From positions 1,563,118 to 1,627,117 of the forward strand of contig NZ_LMOP01000008.1 of assembly GCF_001423585.1 (NCBI RefSeq): DNA of 64,000 bases. Reading direction: 5' to 3'. Each line of letters begins with the position of its first letter. Position 1 is the first letter of the stretch. The position numbers and the translations under genes were made by a program. The notes beneath the pieces were generated by a model that saw only the letters and a list, made by a program, of their open reading frames with translations, did no database searches and was not told the origin of the DNA. This document shows, piece by piece, positions 9,041 through 17,046 of the stretch. The stretch comes from Xanthomonas sp. Leaf148 (GTDB lineage Bacteria > Pseudomonadota > Gammaproteobacteria > Xanthomonadales > Xanthomonadaceae).

Positions 9041-10726
9041 ATGGCAGACAATCACTACGACGCCATCGTCGTTGGCTCGGGAATCAGTGGCGGTTGGGCG
9101 GCGAAGGAGCTGACCGAGAAAGGCCTCAAGGTCCTGATGCTGGAACGCGGACGCAACATCGAGCACGTCAAGGACTATGTCAACGCGATGAAGGAAGTGT
9201 GGGATTTCCCGCACTACAACCGGCCGACCCAGGCGATGAAGGCCGACTATCCGGTGTTGAAGCGCGACTACGGCTTGGTCGAAAACCTGCAGGGCATGTG
9301 GGCAAACGAACAGGAATCGCCCTACACCGAACTCAAGCGATTCGACTGGTACCGCGCCTATCACGTGGGTGGTCGCTCGCTGCTGTGGGGACGGCAGAGC
9401 TATCGCCTGTCGGACCTGGATTTCCAGGCGAATCTCAAGGACGGCATCGCCACCGATTGGCCGATCCGCTACGCCGACCTTGCGCCCTGGTACGACTACG
9501 TGGAGAAGTTCGCCGGCATCGCCGGCACGCGCGAGGGCCTGGACGTGTTGCCCGATGGTGAGTTCCTGCCGCCGATCCCGTTGAACATCGTCGAAAAGGA
9601 CGTGGCCGCGCGGATCAAGAAGGCCTTCGGTGGGACCAGGCACCTGATTCACTCGCGCACCGCGAACATCACCCAGCCCATGGTCGAGCAGGGCCGCGTC
9701 AACTGTCAGTACCGCAACAAGTGCATCCTGGGCTGTCCCTTCGGCGCCTACTTCTCGACCCAGTCGGCGACGCTGCCGGCGGCCATGAAGACCGGCAACC
9801 TGACGTTGCGGCCCTTCTCGATCGTCAAGGAAGTGCTCTACGACAAGGACCGCAAGCGTGCGCGGGGCGTGGAGATCATCGATGCCGAGAGCGGACAGAC
9901 CTATCAGTACACGGCCAAGGTCATTTTCCTCAACGCGTCCTCCTTCAACTCGAGCTGGCTGCTGATGAGCTCGGCCACCGATGTCTGGGAAGGCGGGCTG
10001 GGTTCTTCGTCCGGCGAGCTGGGGCACAACGTGATGGACCATCATTTCGGCGCGGGCGCCTCCGGCCGGATCGAGGGCTTTGAGGACAAGTACTACTTCG
10101 GCCGTCGTCCCTGCGGTTTCTACATTCCGCGTTTCCGTAACGTCGCCGCGGACAGACGTGGCTACCTGCGTGGGTTCGGCTATCAGGGCAGCGCTAGCCG
10201 CACCGGGTGGTCGCGCGAGATCGCCGAACTGAACATCGGCGCTGACCTGAAGGACGCGCTGACCCTGCCGGGCAAATGGCGCATCGGCATGACCGGATTC
10301 GGCGAAATGCTGCCTCACCACGACAATGCGATTCGCCTGGACCCGCAGCGCAAGGACAAATGGGGATTGCCGGTGCTGGCGATGGATGTGTCCCTGCGCG
10401 CGAACGAAAAGGCCATGCGCAAGGACATGGCCGCGGATGCCGCGGAGATGCTGGAGGCCGCCGGCGTCAAGGACGTGCAGATGCACGATGACGACTACGC
10501 CCCGGGCAAGGGCATCCATGAGATGGGCACTGCCCGCATGGGCCGCGACCGCAGCAACTCGGTGCTGAACCAGCACAACCAGGTCTGGGACGCGCCGAAC
10601 GTCTACGTGACCGATGGCGCCTGCATGACGTCCAGCGCCTGCGTGAATCCCTCGCTGACCTACATGGCGCTGACGGCGCGGGCGGCCGATCACGCCGTGC
10701 GCGAGCTGAAAGCGGGGAACCTGTGA
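9041..10726 (+). CDS. GMC-family FAD oxidoreductase, probable glycoside/sugar 3-dehydrogenase large subunit
   Basis: Glucose-methanol-choline family flavoprotein, 561 residues. The FAD-binding GSGISGG is at residues 12-18. The C-terminal active-site region has IHEMGTARMG (His493) and NPSLTYMALTARA (Asn536). No signal peptide is present; it probably leaves the cell folded, in complex with the Tat-signalled small subunit encoded next, as known for related gluconate and glucoside dehydrogenases. The stop overlaps the next start in a TGATG. With the DUF1080 protein and cytochrome c nearby, oxidation of a glycoside at C3 is the best guess; other sugar alcohol substrates are possible. Confidence 0.85.
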   Translation: MADNHYDAIVVGSGISGGWAAKELTEKGLKVLMLERGRNIEHVKDYVNAMKEVWDFPHYNRPTQAMKADYPVLKRDYGLVENLQGMWANEQESPYTELKRFDWYRAYHVGGRSLLWGRQSYRLSDLDFQANLKDGIATDWPIRYADLAPWYDYVEKFAGIAGTREGLDVLPDGEFLPPIPLNIVEKDVAARIKKAFGGTRHLIHSRTANITQPMVEQGRVNCQYRNKCILGCPFGAYFSTQSATLPAAMKTGNLTLRPFSIVKEVLYDKDRKRARGVEIIDAESGQTYQYTAKVIFLNASSFNSSWLLMSSATDVWEGGLGSSSGELGHNVMDHHFGAGASGRIEGFEDKYYFGRRPCGFYIPRFRNVAADRRGYLRGFGYQGSASRTGWSREIAELNIGADLKDALTLPGKWRIGMTGFGEMLPHHDNAIRLDPQRKDKWGLPVLAMDVSLRANEKAMRKDMAADAAEMLEAAGVKDVQMHDDDYAPGKGIHEMGTARMGRDRSNSVLNQHNQVWDAPNVYVTDGACMTSSACVNPSLTYMALTARAADHAVRELKAGNL

Positions 10727-11301
10727 TGGAACGTCGCGAACTGCTGAAGATGATCGTCGCCGCCACGGGCGCGGCCATGGTCGGCCTGCCTGCGCTCGTG
10801 CATGGGCAGGCGCCGGCCGCGGGGGCGAAGACGCTCTTCTCCGCCGCCGAGGTCGGCACGCTGGACGAGATCGCCGAGACCATCCTGCCGCGGACCGCAA
10901 CGCCGGGGGCGAAGGACGCCGGCGCTGGCCCGTTCATGGCGCAATTCGTTAGCGACTGCTATGCCGCCCGGGAGCAGGCGACATTCCGCGCCGGGCTGGT
11001 CGAGATCGATAAACGCGCCGGCGGCCGATTCGTGTCGCTGACGCCGCAGGCGCGCACCGAGCTGCTGCGTGCCCTGGATGCAGAAGCCAGGAAACATGTC
11101 GTCGAAACGACCGATACCGGCACCGCCGAAATGGCGGGAGCGATCCCGCATTACTTCACCATGATCAAGCAGCTAGCCATTTTCAGCTTCTTCACCTCGA
11201 AGGTCGCGGCGACCGAAGTGCTGCGCTACGTCGCCGTGCCGGGTCGCTACGACGGCGACATGGCCTATACCCCCGGTACGCCCGCTTGGGCGATCAACTG
11301 A
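10726..11301 (+). CDS. Gluconate 2-dehydrogenase subunit 3 family protein (Tat-signalled small subunit)
   Basis: Small partner of GMC dehydrogenases, 191 residues. The N-terminus MERRELLKMIVAATGAAM is a twin-arginine signal that would carry the cofactor-loaded large subunit across the membrane. The body carries LFSAAEVGTLDEIAETILPR and ends with EVLRYVAVPGRYDGD, as usual in this family. The ATG at 10726 shares one base with the stop of the large subunit; a GTG at 10723 is an alternative start. The same TGATG coupling links it to the next gene. Confidence 0.85.
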   Translation: MERRELLKMIVAATGAAMVGLPALVHGQAPAAGAKTLFSAAEVGTLDEIAETILPRTATPGAKDAGAGPFMAQFVSDCYAAREQATFRAGLVEIDKRAGGRFVSLTPQARTELLRALDAEARKHVVETTDTGTAEMAGAIPHYFTMIKQLAIFSFFTSKVAATEVLRYVAVPGRYDGDMAYTPGTPAWAIN

Positions 11302-12089
11302 TGGACCGCAAGGATGTGCCGATGCGCCACTTCCCCGGGAACACGATGACCAGGCCCCTGCTGATGGTGGCCTGCCTGCTGGCCGCAGCGCCTGCGTTAG
11401 CGCAGACCAGCGGCGACCCGTCGCGCGATCCGGCCAAGACCGAGGCGTGGACGCCCGTACCCGCGATCGTGACCACGCGCCCTGGCGGTGCGCCCTCCGA
11501 TGCGATCGTGCTGTTCGATGGCAAAGATCTCTCCGCTTGGGAGTCGGAGCAGGGCGGTCGGGTACCGTGGAGCGTTGCCGACGGCGCGCTGACCGTGGTC
11601 CCGGGGAGCAAGGGCATCCGGACCAAGCAGCGCTTTTGCGACATCCAGCTGCATGTCGAGTGGCGCACGCCCACCGCGACCCGAGGTTTCGAAGGCCAGC
11701 AGCGGGGGAACAGCGGCATCTTCCTGCAGGAACTGTATGAGCTGCAGGTGCTCGACAGCGACAACAACCCGACCTATGCCAACGGCCAGGCCGGCGCGAT
11801 CTACAAGCAGGCCATTCCGCTGGTAAACGCGTCGCGTGCGCCGGGCGAGTGGCAGGCCTACGACATCATTTGGAAGGCGCCCCGCTTCTCGCCGGGGGGC
11901 GGGCTCACCTCACCCGCCCGCATCACCGTCCTCCATAACGGCGTGCTGGTGCAGAACGACACCGTCCTGTCGGGCAAGACCGAGTACATCGGCGCCCCGT
12001 CGTACTCGCCCCACGCGTGCGCGCCGATCTTCCTGCAGGAGCACGATTCCAAGGTTAGCTACCGCAATATCTGGGTGCGCGAGCTGTAA
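11301..12089 (+). CDS. DUF1080 / 3-keto-disaccharide hydrolase family protein, secreted
   Basis: PF06439-type protein with a concanavalin-like beta-sandwich. Seen after the signal peptide: DAIVLFDGKDLSAWES, RGNSGIFLQELYELQVLDS, WQAYDIIWKAP and ISVL-like strand ITVLHNGVLVQNDT, all hallmarks of the family. The family name reflects hydrolysis of 3-keto-disaccharides and related 3-keto-glycosides. A Sec signal (MTRPLLMVACLLAAAPALAQ) places it in the periplasm. I used the ATG at 11301, which overlaps the previous stop in TGATG; in-frame ATGs at 11322 and 11346 would give a more standard signal peptide, so the true start is uncertain. Confidence 0.82.
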   Translation: MDRKDVPMRHFPGNTMTRPLLMVACLLAAAPALAQTSGDPSRDPAKTEAWTPVPAIVTTRPGGAPSDAIVLFDGKDLSAWESEQGGRVPWSVADGALTVVPGSKGIRTKQRFCDIQLHVEWRTPTATRGFEGQQRGNSGIFLQELYELQVLDSDNNPTYANGQAGAIYKQAIPLVNASRAPGEWQAYDIIWKAPRFSPGGGLTSPARITVLHNGVLVQNDTVLSGKTEYIGAPSYSPHACAPIFLQEHDSKVSYRNIWVREL

Positions 12090-12116
12090 CGCCCGCGCGC
12101 AGTTGGCACCGGTCGC

Positions 12117-12262
12117 TGAGAGCGGCTAACAATACATAGCAAGCAGTCGTCAGATGGGCGTGGGCGGCGCGGAGCAACCGCAGCGTACGAGTGGTACATG
12201 CCGCATCGAGCACAGGCCGCGCCCGCCTCGCGGCTGCGCAGTCGTTTTGTGAGTTGCTCTTA
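12117..12262 (+). repeat. 146-bp inverted-repeat element, copy B (MITE-like)
   Basis: Member of a four-copy family in this window (see also 26125, 45574 and 63438). The left end GAGAGCGGCTAAC and the complement of the right end TAAGAGCAACTCAC form imperfect terminal inverted repeats. The body contains AAGCAGTCGTCAGATGGGCG and TACGAGTGGTACATGC. It fills the gap between two convergent operons, and its last three bases are the stop codon of the cytochrome c gene on the minus strand. Confidence 0.8.
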
Positions 12263-12556
12263 TTGCGCCAGGAAGCTGGCGATATCGTCGACTTCCTGTT
12301 GCGACAGCTGCGAAAAGGGTGGCATCAATCCGCCGCCCTTGCTGATTTTTTCCTTGATCTGCGCGGGCGGCAGCCGCTTGCCCACGTCGGTAAGCGCGGG
12401 GAACGTAGGCGGGACGCCCGCGCGATTGGCCCCATGGCAGGCCGTGCAGTGCGTTGCGTAGAGCTGCGCGCCGGCCGTCGGGTCGTCCTTGCACCACGCC
12501 GTGGTCGCAAGCGTCGCCCCCAGCAGAGCCACGGCGATTGTCAGGATCGTTTTCAA
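12260..12556 (-). CDS. Small periplasmic class I cytochrome c
   Basis: A 98-residue c-type cytochrome with a Sec signal peptide (about residues 1-22), one haem-binding CTACH at residues 37-41 and a likely distal Met78 (GGGLMPPF). It is the probable electron acceptor of the GMC dehydrogenase encoded on the facing operon, passing electrons to the respiratory chain. The start codon is TTG at 12554-12556, supported by AAGGAG seven bases upstream. It is last in a five-gene operon. Its TAA stop is the terminus of the repeat element at 12117-12262. Confidence 0.88.
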   Translation of the reverse strand: MKTILTIAVALLGATLATTAWCKDDPTAGAQLYATHCTACHGANRAGVPPTFPALTDVGKRLPPAQIKEKISKGGGLMPPFSQLSQQEVDDIASFLAQ

Positions 12557-12574
12557 GCGAGGCTCCTTAGCGCG

Positions 12575-13429
12575 CTAGCGATGCGCGCCGGCGGGCAGGT
12601 GTTCACGCAGGTAGTCAGCACCGGTCTGGATAACCGTGGCCGGATCGCGCGGACGGTCGTGCTCGATGATGTACCAGCGCACGCCGGCACCCGCTGCGGC
12701 AGGCAGGATCGCATTCCAGTCCAGCACGCCCTGGCCGACGGAGGCGAAGCCGCCCTCGTCCTCGGCCTGGCCTTTCGGGGCATTGTCCTTGGCATGTACC
12801 GCGAACATGCGGCCCTTGAACTTGCCTAGCATCACCGCCGGGTCGTAGCCTGCGCGCGCAACCCAGGCCAGGTCCAACTCGGTCTCGAGATCGGGGCCCG
12901 CCGCTGCGAACAGCAGTTCCAGACCGGTCTTGCCATTGAAGTCGACCAGTTCGAAGTCGTGGTTGTGGTAGGCCAGGTGCATGCCCTTGGCACGTAGCCG
13001 CTTCGCGATTTGGCCTAGTTCCTTGCCCAATGCGGTCCAGCCTGCGGCATCGGTCGGCCGATCCTTCTCTTCCAGGTAAGGCACCACCAGTGTCGTGTTG
13101 CCGATCGACCGGTTGAAGGCCACCACGGCGTCCAGGTTCTTGCGCAGTTCGGCCAGTTGCACGTGCGACGAGATCGCCTTGATCGAATACTTGTCGAGCA
13201 GCTGCTTGAGTTGCGCAGCGCTGACGTTGTGCATGCCGACCGTTTCCACCGCGCCCACGCCTGCGTCATGGACGATCTTCAGCTGTTGGTCGAGCGAGCC
13301 GGCGTTGCGCAGCGTGTACATCTGCACTGCGATGGGTTTTTGCGGGCCGGTGGCGTCGCGCGCGAAGGCGGGCAGGGTGACGAAGAGCAGCAGTGCGAGG
13401 GTCGCGGTCCTGCATATGGCTGTACGCAT
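12575..13429 (-). CDS. Sec-exported TIM-barrel sugar isomerase/epimerase-like protein
   Basis: A 284-residue AP-endonuclease-2-like TIM barrel with a cleavable Sec signal ending near PAFARDATG. Likely metal ligands: AYHNHDFE, LETELDLAWV, VHAKDN and the C-terminal YIIEHD. It is the second periplasmic protein of this fold in the cluster (the first is Tat-exported, at 8108). A role in cleaving, isomerising or epimerising a 3-keto sugar is inferred from context; related TIM barrels include 3-keto-glycoside lyases. A good ribosome site (GGGAGGA) precedes the ATG. It lies 18 bases before the cytochrome c gene. Confidence 0.82.
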   Translation of the reverse strand: MRTAICRTATLALLLFVTLPAFARDATGPQKPIAVQMYTLRNAGSLDQQLKIVHDAGVGAVETVGMHNVSAAQLKQLLDKYSIKAISSHVQLAELRKNLDAVVAFNRSIGNTTLVVPYLEEKDRPTDAAGWTALGKELGQIAKRLRAKGMHLAYHNHDFELVDFNGKTGLELLFAAAGPDLETELDLAWVARAGYDPAVMLGKFKGRMFAVHAKDNAPKGQAEDEGGFASVGQGVLDWNAILPAAAGAGVRWYIIEHDRPRDPATVIQTGADYLREHLPAGAHR

Positions 13430-13448
13430 GAAGAAGTCCTCCCGGGAT

Positions 13449-14573
13449 TCAATCGATGGCCGTCCAGGCGCGCGTCCTGGCCGATGTGATGACGCGATCG
13501 ACGATCAACGCCGAGCGCACTCCGTCTTCGAAGGTAGGCAGGCCTTCCGGCCGCTCCCCTTCGATGGCGCGATAGGTGTCGGCGACAAACGCCTCGAAGC
13601 AATTGCCATAGCCTTGCGCATGCCCGGCCGGCAACGTCGACAGCCGGCGTTGTTCGGCACCGCCGGCACCCGGACCGCGTACGAAGATTTCCTCGCGCTG
13701 GTCGGGCAGGCCGATCCACAGCCGTTCGGCGTCCTCCTGGTCGAACGCCACGCTGGCCCTGGCGCCATCGATCTCGAACCAGAGACGATTGCGGCGTCCG
13801 GCCGAGACCTGGCTGACCGTCAATGACGCCAGCGTGCCCGCGCCGGTTCTGAACATCGCTGCGGCCACGTCCTCGCTCGCGACCGCCTGCACCGCGCCGC
13901 CCGCCGTCGGCGTGCTGAAGCTCTGCCCGGTGAGGGCGCCGCGCTCGGCGATGACGGTCGCGAAGGCAGCGCTGACCTCGACGAAACGCTCGCCGCCGAC
14001 CCATTCCACCAGGTCGCACCAGTGCGAGCCGATGTCGGCGAACACGCGCGATGCGCCGCCCAGCGCAGGGTCCACGCGCCAGTTGTTGCTGGCAGGGTCC
14101 AACAGCCAGTCCTGCAGATAGCTGCCATGGATCAGGCGTAGCGGCCCCAGCTCGCCCTGCGCGATGCGTGCGCGCGCCTCGCGGATCACCGGGTGATAGC
14201 GGTAGACGAAGGGGACCGTGGCAACCAGCCCGGTCGAGGCAGCCAGTGCCGCCAATGCTTGGGCGTCTTGCAACGTGGTGGCCAGGGGTTTTTCGCAGAT
14301 CACGTGCTTGCCGGCTTGCAGCGCCGCCTGCGCCATGGCGCGGTGCAGATGGTTGGGTGTGCAGACGTGCACCACCTGCACCTGCGGATCGGCGACCACG
14401 TCCTCGATGTCGCGATAGGCGCGCGGCACACCCCATGACTGCGCCACGTCGCGTGCGCGTTGCGGGGAAGAGGCGGCGATGCCGCGGACCTCGGCACCGG
14501 CCAGCAGCGCCGCGCGACGATGCACGGCGCCGATCATGCCGGTGCCGACGATGGCGATTCCAAGCTTGCTCAT
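13449..14573 (-). CDS. Gfo/Idh/MocA family oxidoreductase
   Basis: NAD(P)-dependent sugar dehydrogenase/reductase family, 374 residues, cytoplasmic. The Rossmann motif GTGMIG is at residues 10-15, and the catalytic EKP at 94-96 (VICEKPLATT). A substrate-domain His in IGSHWCDLVEW is also present. In a 3-keto-glycoside pathway this enzyme would reduce the imported 3-keto sugar back to the parent sugar; that assignment is inferred. The gene lies between the permease (14586) and the exported TIM barrel (13429), all in one direction with short gaps. Confidence 0.88.
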   Translation of the reverse strand: MSKLGIAIVGTGMIGAVHRRAALLAGAEVRGIAASSPQRARDVAQSWGVPRAYRDIEDVVADPQVQVVHVCTPNHLHRAMAQAALQAGKHVICEKPLATTLQDAQALAALAASTGLVATVPFVYRYHPVIREARARIAQGELGPLRLIHGSYLQDWLLDPASNNWRVDPALGGASRVFADIGSHWCDLVEWVGGERFVEVSAAFATVIAERGALTGQSFSTPTAGGAVQAVASEDVAAAMFRTGAGTLASLTVSQVSAGRRNRLWFEIDGARASVAFDQEDAERLWIGLPDQREEIFVRGPGAGGAEQRRLSTLPAGHAQGYGNCFEAFVADTYRAIEGERPEGLPTFEDGVRSALIVDRVITSARTRAWTAID

Positions 14574-14585
14574 CGGGTGGGGTTC

Positions 14586-15803
14586 TCAGGGCGTGGAGGG
14601 CGTGGCCGCGACGACAGGCCGGTCGCGGAAGAGCAACAGGAAGGCGATCAACACGACCAACGCCACGCCTGCCGGGAACAGCCAGATCTGCTGCCAGTCC
14701 GGGCCCGCCGCCGTGGTGTAGTGCTCCACGACCGCGCCGGACAGGAACGTGCCGATCAACATGCCCACGCCGTACGTTGCCAGGGTGATGAACCCTTGCG
14801 CGCTGCTGCGCGCGGCGGGGCCGGCATGCGCATCGGTGTAGATCTGGCCGGTGACGAAGAAGAAGTCGTAGCAGATGCCGTGCAGCAGGATGCCGATCAC
14901 CAGCAAGGAAAAACCGCCGCCCGCATCGCCAAAGGCGAACATCACGTAGCGCAGCACCCACGCCGCCATGCCCAGCGCCAGCATCGTCTTGACCCCCAAC
15001 CGCACGAACAGGAACGGCATGGCCAGCATCAACAGCACTTCGGACACCTGACCCAGTGATTGCAGTCCGGCCGCGCCGCGCACGCCCAGATCGTTGAGGT
15101 ACGGGTTGGTGAAGTTGTAGTAGAACGCCAGCGGGATGCAGATGGCGATGGATGCCAGGAAGAACACCAAATAGGAGCGCGACTTCAGAAGCCGCAGCGA
15201 GTCCAGTCCCAGCATCTGTCCCAGCCCGGCGTCGCGCTGTTGCGCCAGCGGCGGCGTGTGCGGCAGGGTGAAGGCATACAGGCCCAGGGCCAGCGATGCC
15301 ATCGCCGCCATCCGGAAGGTCAGTTCGAGCCGGTGCGCCTGTTCCCAGCCCAGCCAGCCGATCATCACGCCCGCCACGATCCAGCCGACGCTGCCGGCTA
15401 CCCGCACTGGCGGGAACTGTTTTTCAGGCGATTGCATGTGCCGCATCGCCACGCTGTTGGCCAGTGCCAGCGTCGGCATGAACAGCAGCATGTACCCCAT
15501 GACGCAGGCGGAGAACATGCCGAAGCTCGTCGCCGTGGACGCCAGCCACATGAGCGCCGCACCTGCCAGGTGCAGCACCGCAAGGATGCGCTGCGCCGCG
15601 AAGTAGCGATCTGCGACCAAGCCGACCAGGAAGGGCGCCAAGATGGCGCCGATGGACTGGCTGAGAAACGCCGTCGCCACCTGGCTCGCGCTGGCCTTGA
15701 GGGGGCCCTGCACCAGGTACGTGCCCAGGGTCACGAACCATGCTCCCCAGATGAAGAACTGCAGAAACATCATCGCGCCCAAGCGCGACATGGTGTGCCT
15801 CAT
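14586..15803 (-). CDS. MFS permease, nucleoside:H+ symporter family
   Basis: About twelve membrane helices over 405 residues. The sequence resembles NupG/XapB-type transporters (LGAMMFLQFFIWGAWFVTLG at the start; LLHGICYDFFFVTGQIY in the second half). Many members of this family sit in sugar-degradation clusters and carry sugars or glycosides rather than nucleosides. Here it probably imports the product of periplasmic oxidation and cleavage. The start is supported by GGGAGGG before the ATG. A 71-bp inverted-repeat element separates it from the upstream gene. Confidence 0.87.
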   Translation of the reverse strand: MRHTMSRLGAMMFLQFFIWGAWFVTLGTYLVQGPLKASASQVATAFLSQSIGAILAPFLVGLVADRYFAAQRILAVLHLAGAALMWLASTATSFGMFSACVMGYMLLFMPTLALANSVAMRHMQSPEKQFPPVRVAGSVGWIVAGVMIGWLGWEQAHRLELTFRMAAMASLALGLYAFTLPHTPPLAQQRDAGLGQMLGLDSLRLLKSRSYLVFFLASIAICIPLAFYYNFTNPYLNDLGVRGAAGLQSLGQVSEVLLMLAMPFLFVRLGVKTMLALGMAAWVLRYVMFAFGDAGGGFSLLVIGILLHGICYDFFFVTGQIYTDAHAGPAARSSAQGFITLATYGVGMLIGTFLSGAVVEHYTTAAGPDWQQIWLFPAGVALVVLIAFLLLFRDRPVVAATPSTP

Positions 15804-15830
15804 GGCTTGCCCTCCCAGGCGGTATTGGCT

Positions 15831-15901
15831 TAGAGCGTGTTATGTACTTTGAGGTGAGTGCGAAGCGTCCTGTGGCGCGTCGAGACGCATAACACGCTCT
15901 A
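15831..15901. repeat. 71-bp element with perfect 14-bp terminal inverted repeats
   Basis: TAGAGCGTGTTATG at 15831-15844 is exactly complementary to 15888-15901. The right end supplies the TAG stop of the TIM-barrel gene that ends at 15899. The end resembles those of the 146-bp family (TAAGAGC), so it may be a related miniature element. It could also form a hairpin inside the operon transcript. Confidence 0.75.
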
Positions 15902-16951
15902 TGTCCCCAGCATGCGGCGCAGCGATTCCTGATCGGCGCCGCTGTCGGCAAAGTCGTCGAACGCGCGTTCGGTCACGCGGATGATGTGGTCGCGGATAAA
16001 CGCAGCACCCTCGCGTGCGCCGTCTTCCGGATGCTTCAGGCAACACTCCCACTCCAGCACCGCCCAGCCCGGGAAATCGTATTGCGCGAACTTCGAGAAG
16101 ATCGCCTTGAAGTCGATCTGGCCGTCGCCGAGCGAACGGAACCGCCCCGGGCGATCGATCCAGTCCTGGTAGCCGCCGTACACGCCGCTGTGCGCACTGG
16201 CGCGATACTCCGCGTCTTTGACATGGAAGATGCCGATGCGGGCGTGATACCGGTCGATGAAGCCCAGGTAGTCCATCTGCTGCAGCAGCAAGTGGCTGGG
16301 GTCGTACAGGATCTTGGCGCGTGGGTGGTGGTCCACGACATCGAGGAAGCGCTCGAAGGTCGCGCCGTCGTGCAGGTCCTCGCCCGGGTGGATCTCGAAG
16401 CACAGGTCCACGCCGCAGGCGTCGAAGGCATCCAGAATGGGGCGCCAGCGGCGGCCGAGTTCGGCGAAGGCTTCTTCCACCAGCCCGGGCGGCCGCTGCG
16501 GCCAGGGGTATAAGTAGGGCCAGGCCAGCGCGCCGGAGAACGTGGCATGCGCAGTCAGCCCCAGGCGCTGGCTGGCCTTGGCCGCCAACAGCAATTGTTC
16601 AACCGCCCAGGCCTGGCGGGCGGCGGGGTTGCCGCGTTTGTCTGACGGTGCGAATCCGTCGAACAGCTGGTCGTAGGCGGGGTGCACGGCGACCAGCTGC
16701 CCCTGCAAGTGGGTCGACAACTCGGTGACCTGCAGCCCGTGCCCGGCCAGCATGCCGGCGACGTCGTCGCAGTACGCCTGGCTCTGTGCGGCCTGGGCCA
16801 GATCGAACAGGTGCGGCGCGCTGGTCGGCACTTGTACGCCAGAATACCCCAGGCCCGCAGCCCAACCGGCCAGTGTGTCCAAGCGATTGAAGGGAGGTGT
16901 GTCGGCGATGAACTGTGCCAGGAATAGCGCCGGACCCTTGAGCGTCTTCAA
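15899..16951 (-). CDS. Cytoplasmic TIM-barrel sugar isomerase/epimerase
   Basis: A 350-residue AP-endonuclease-2/xylose-isomerase-like barrel without a signal peptide. Likely metal-binding residues lie in CFEIHPGEDLHDG, ILYDPSHLLLQ, FHVKDAEY and VLEWEC. It is first in the minus-strand operon and is presumably the cytoplasmic partner of the two exported barrels. The start is TTG at 16949-16951 after GAGGGCG; it lies only 15 bases from the operator at 16967, so a bound repressor would directly block this operon. The stop codon is part of the inverted-repeat element at 15831-15901. Confidence 0.83.
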   Translation of the reverse strand: MKTLKGPALFLAQFIADTPPFNRLDTLAGWAAGLGYSGVQVPTSAPHLFDLAQAAQSQAYCDDVAGMLAGHGLQVTELSTHLQGQLVAVHPAYDQLFDGFAPSDKRGNPAARQAWAVEQLLLAAKASQRLGLTAHATFSGALAWPYLYPWPQRPPGLVEEAFAELGRRWRPILDAFDACGVDLCFEIHPGEDLHDGATFERFLDVVDHHPRAKILYDPSHLLLQQMDYLGFIDRYHARIGIFHVKDAEYRASAHSGVYGGYQDWIDRPGRFRSLGDGQIDFKAIFSKFAQYDFPGWAVLEWECCLKHPEDGAREGAAFIRDHIIRVTERAFDDFADSGADQESLRRMLGT

Positions 16952-16966
16952 CGTAATTCGCCCTCA

Positions 16967-16982
16967 TGCAATCGATTGAATC
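16967..16982. promoter_or_regulatory. Probable LacI-family operator, right copy
   Basis: TGCAATCGATTGAATC, identical to 8045-8060, with the perfect CAATCGATTG core at 16969-16978. It lies in the 95-base divergent region between the minus-strand operon and the regulator gene at 17047, so it could control both. Confidence 0.82.
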
Positions 16983-17046
16983 ATCCTAGCATGGGCCTTC
17001 CGCAAGACCCGTTGTGCACTGCACAGCAGAAAGAAGAATCAAGGTC

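Noticed and set aside
8072-10900. 942-residue open frame on the minus strand
   Set aside because: It lies antisense to three well-supported genes with clear domains and Tat signals. Its translation is low-complexity (HVLAHGLFVRAQG type), a common artefact of high-GC DNA.
13279-14961. 560-residue minus-strand frame
   Set aside because: It overlaps the Gfo/Idh/MocA and TIM-barrel genes in another frame, and its composition is Arg/Gly-rich without domains.
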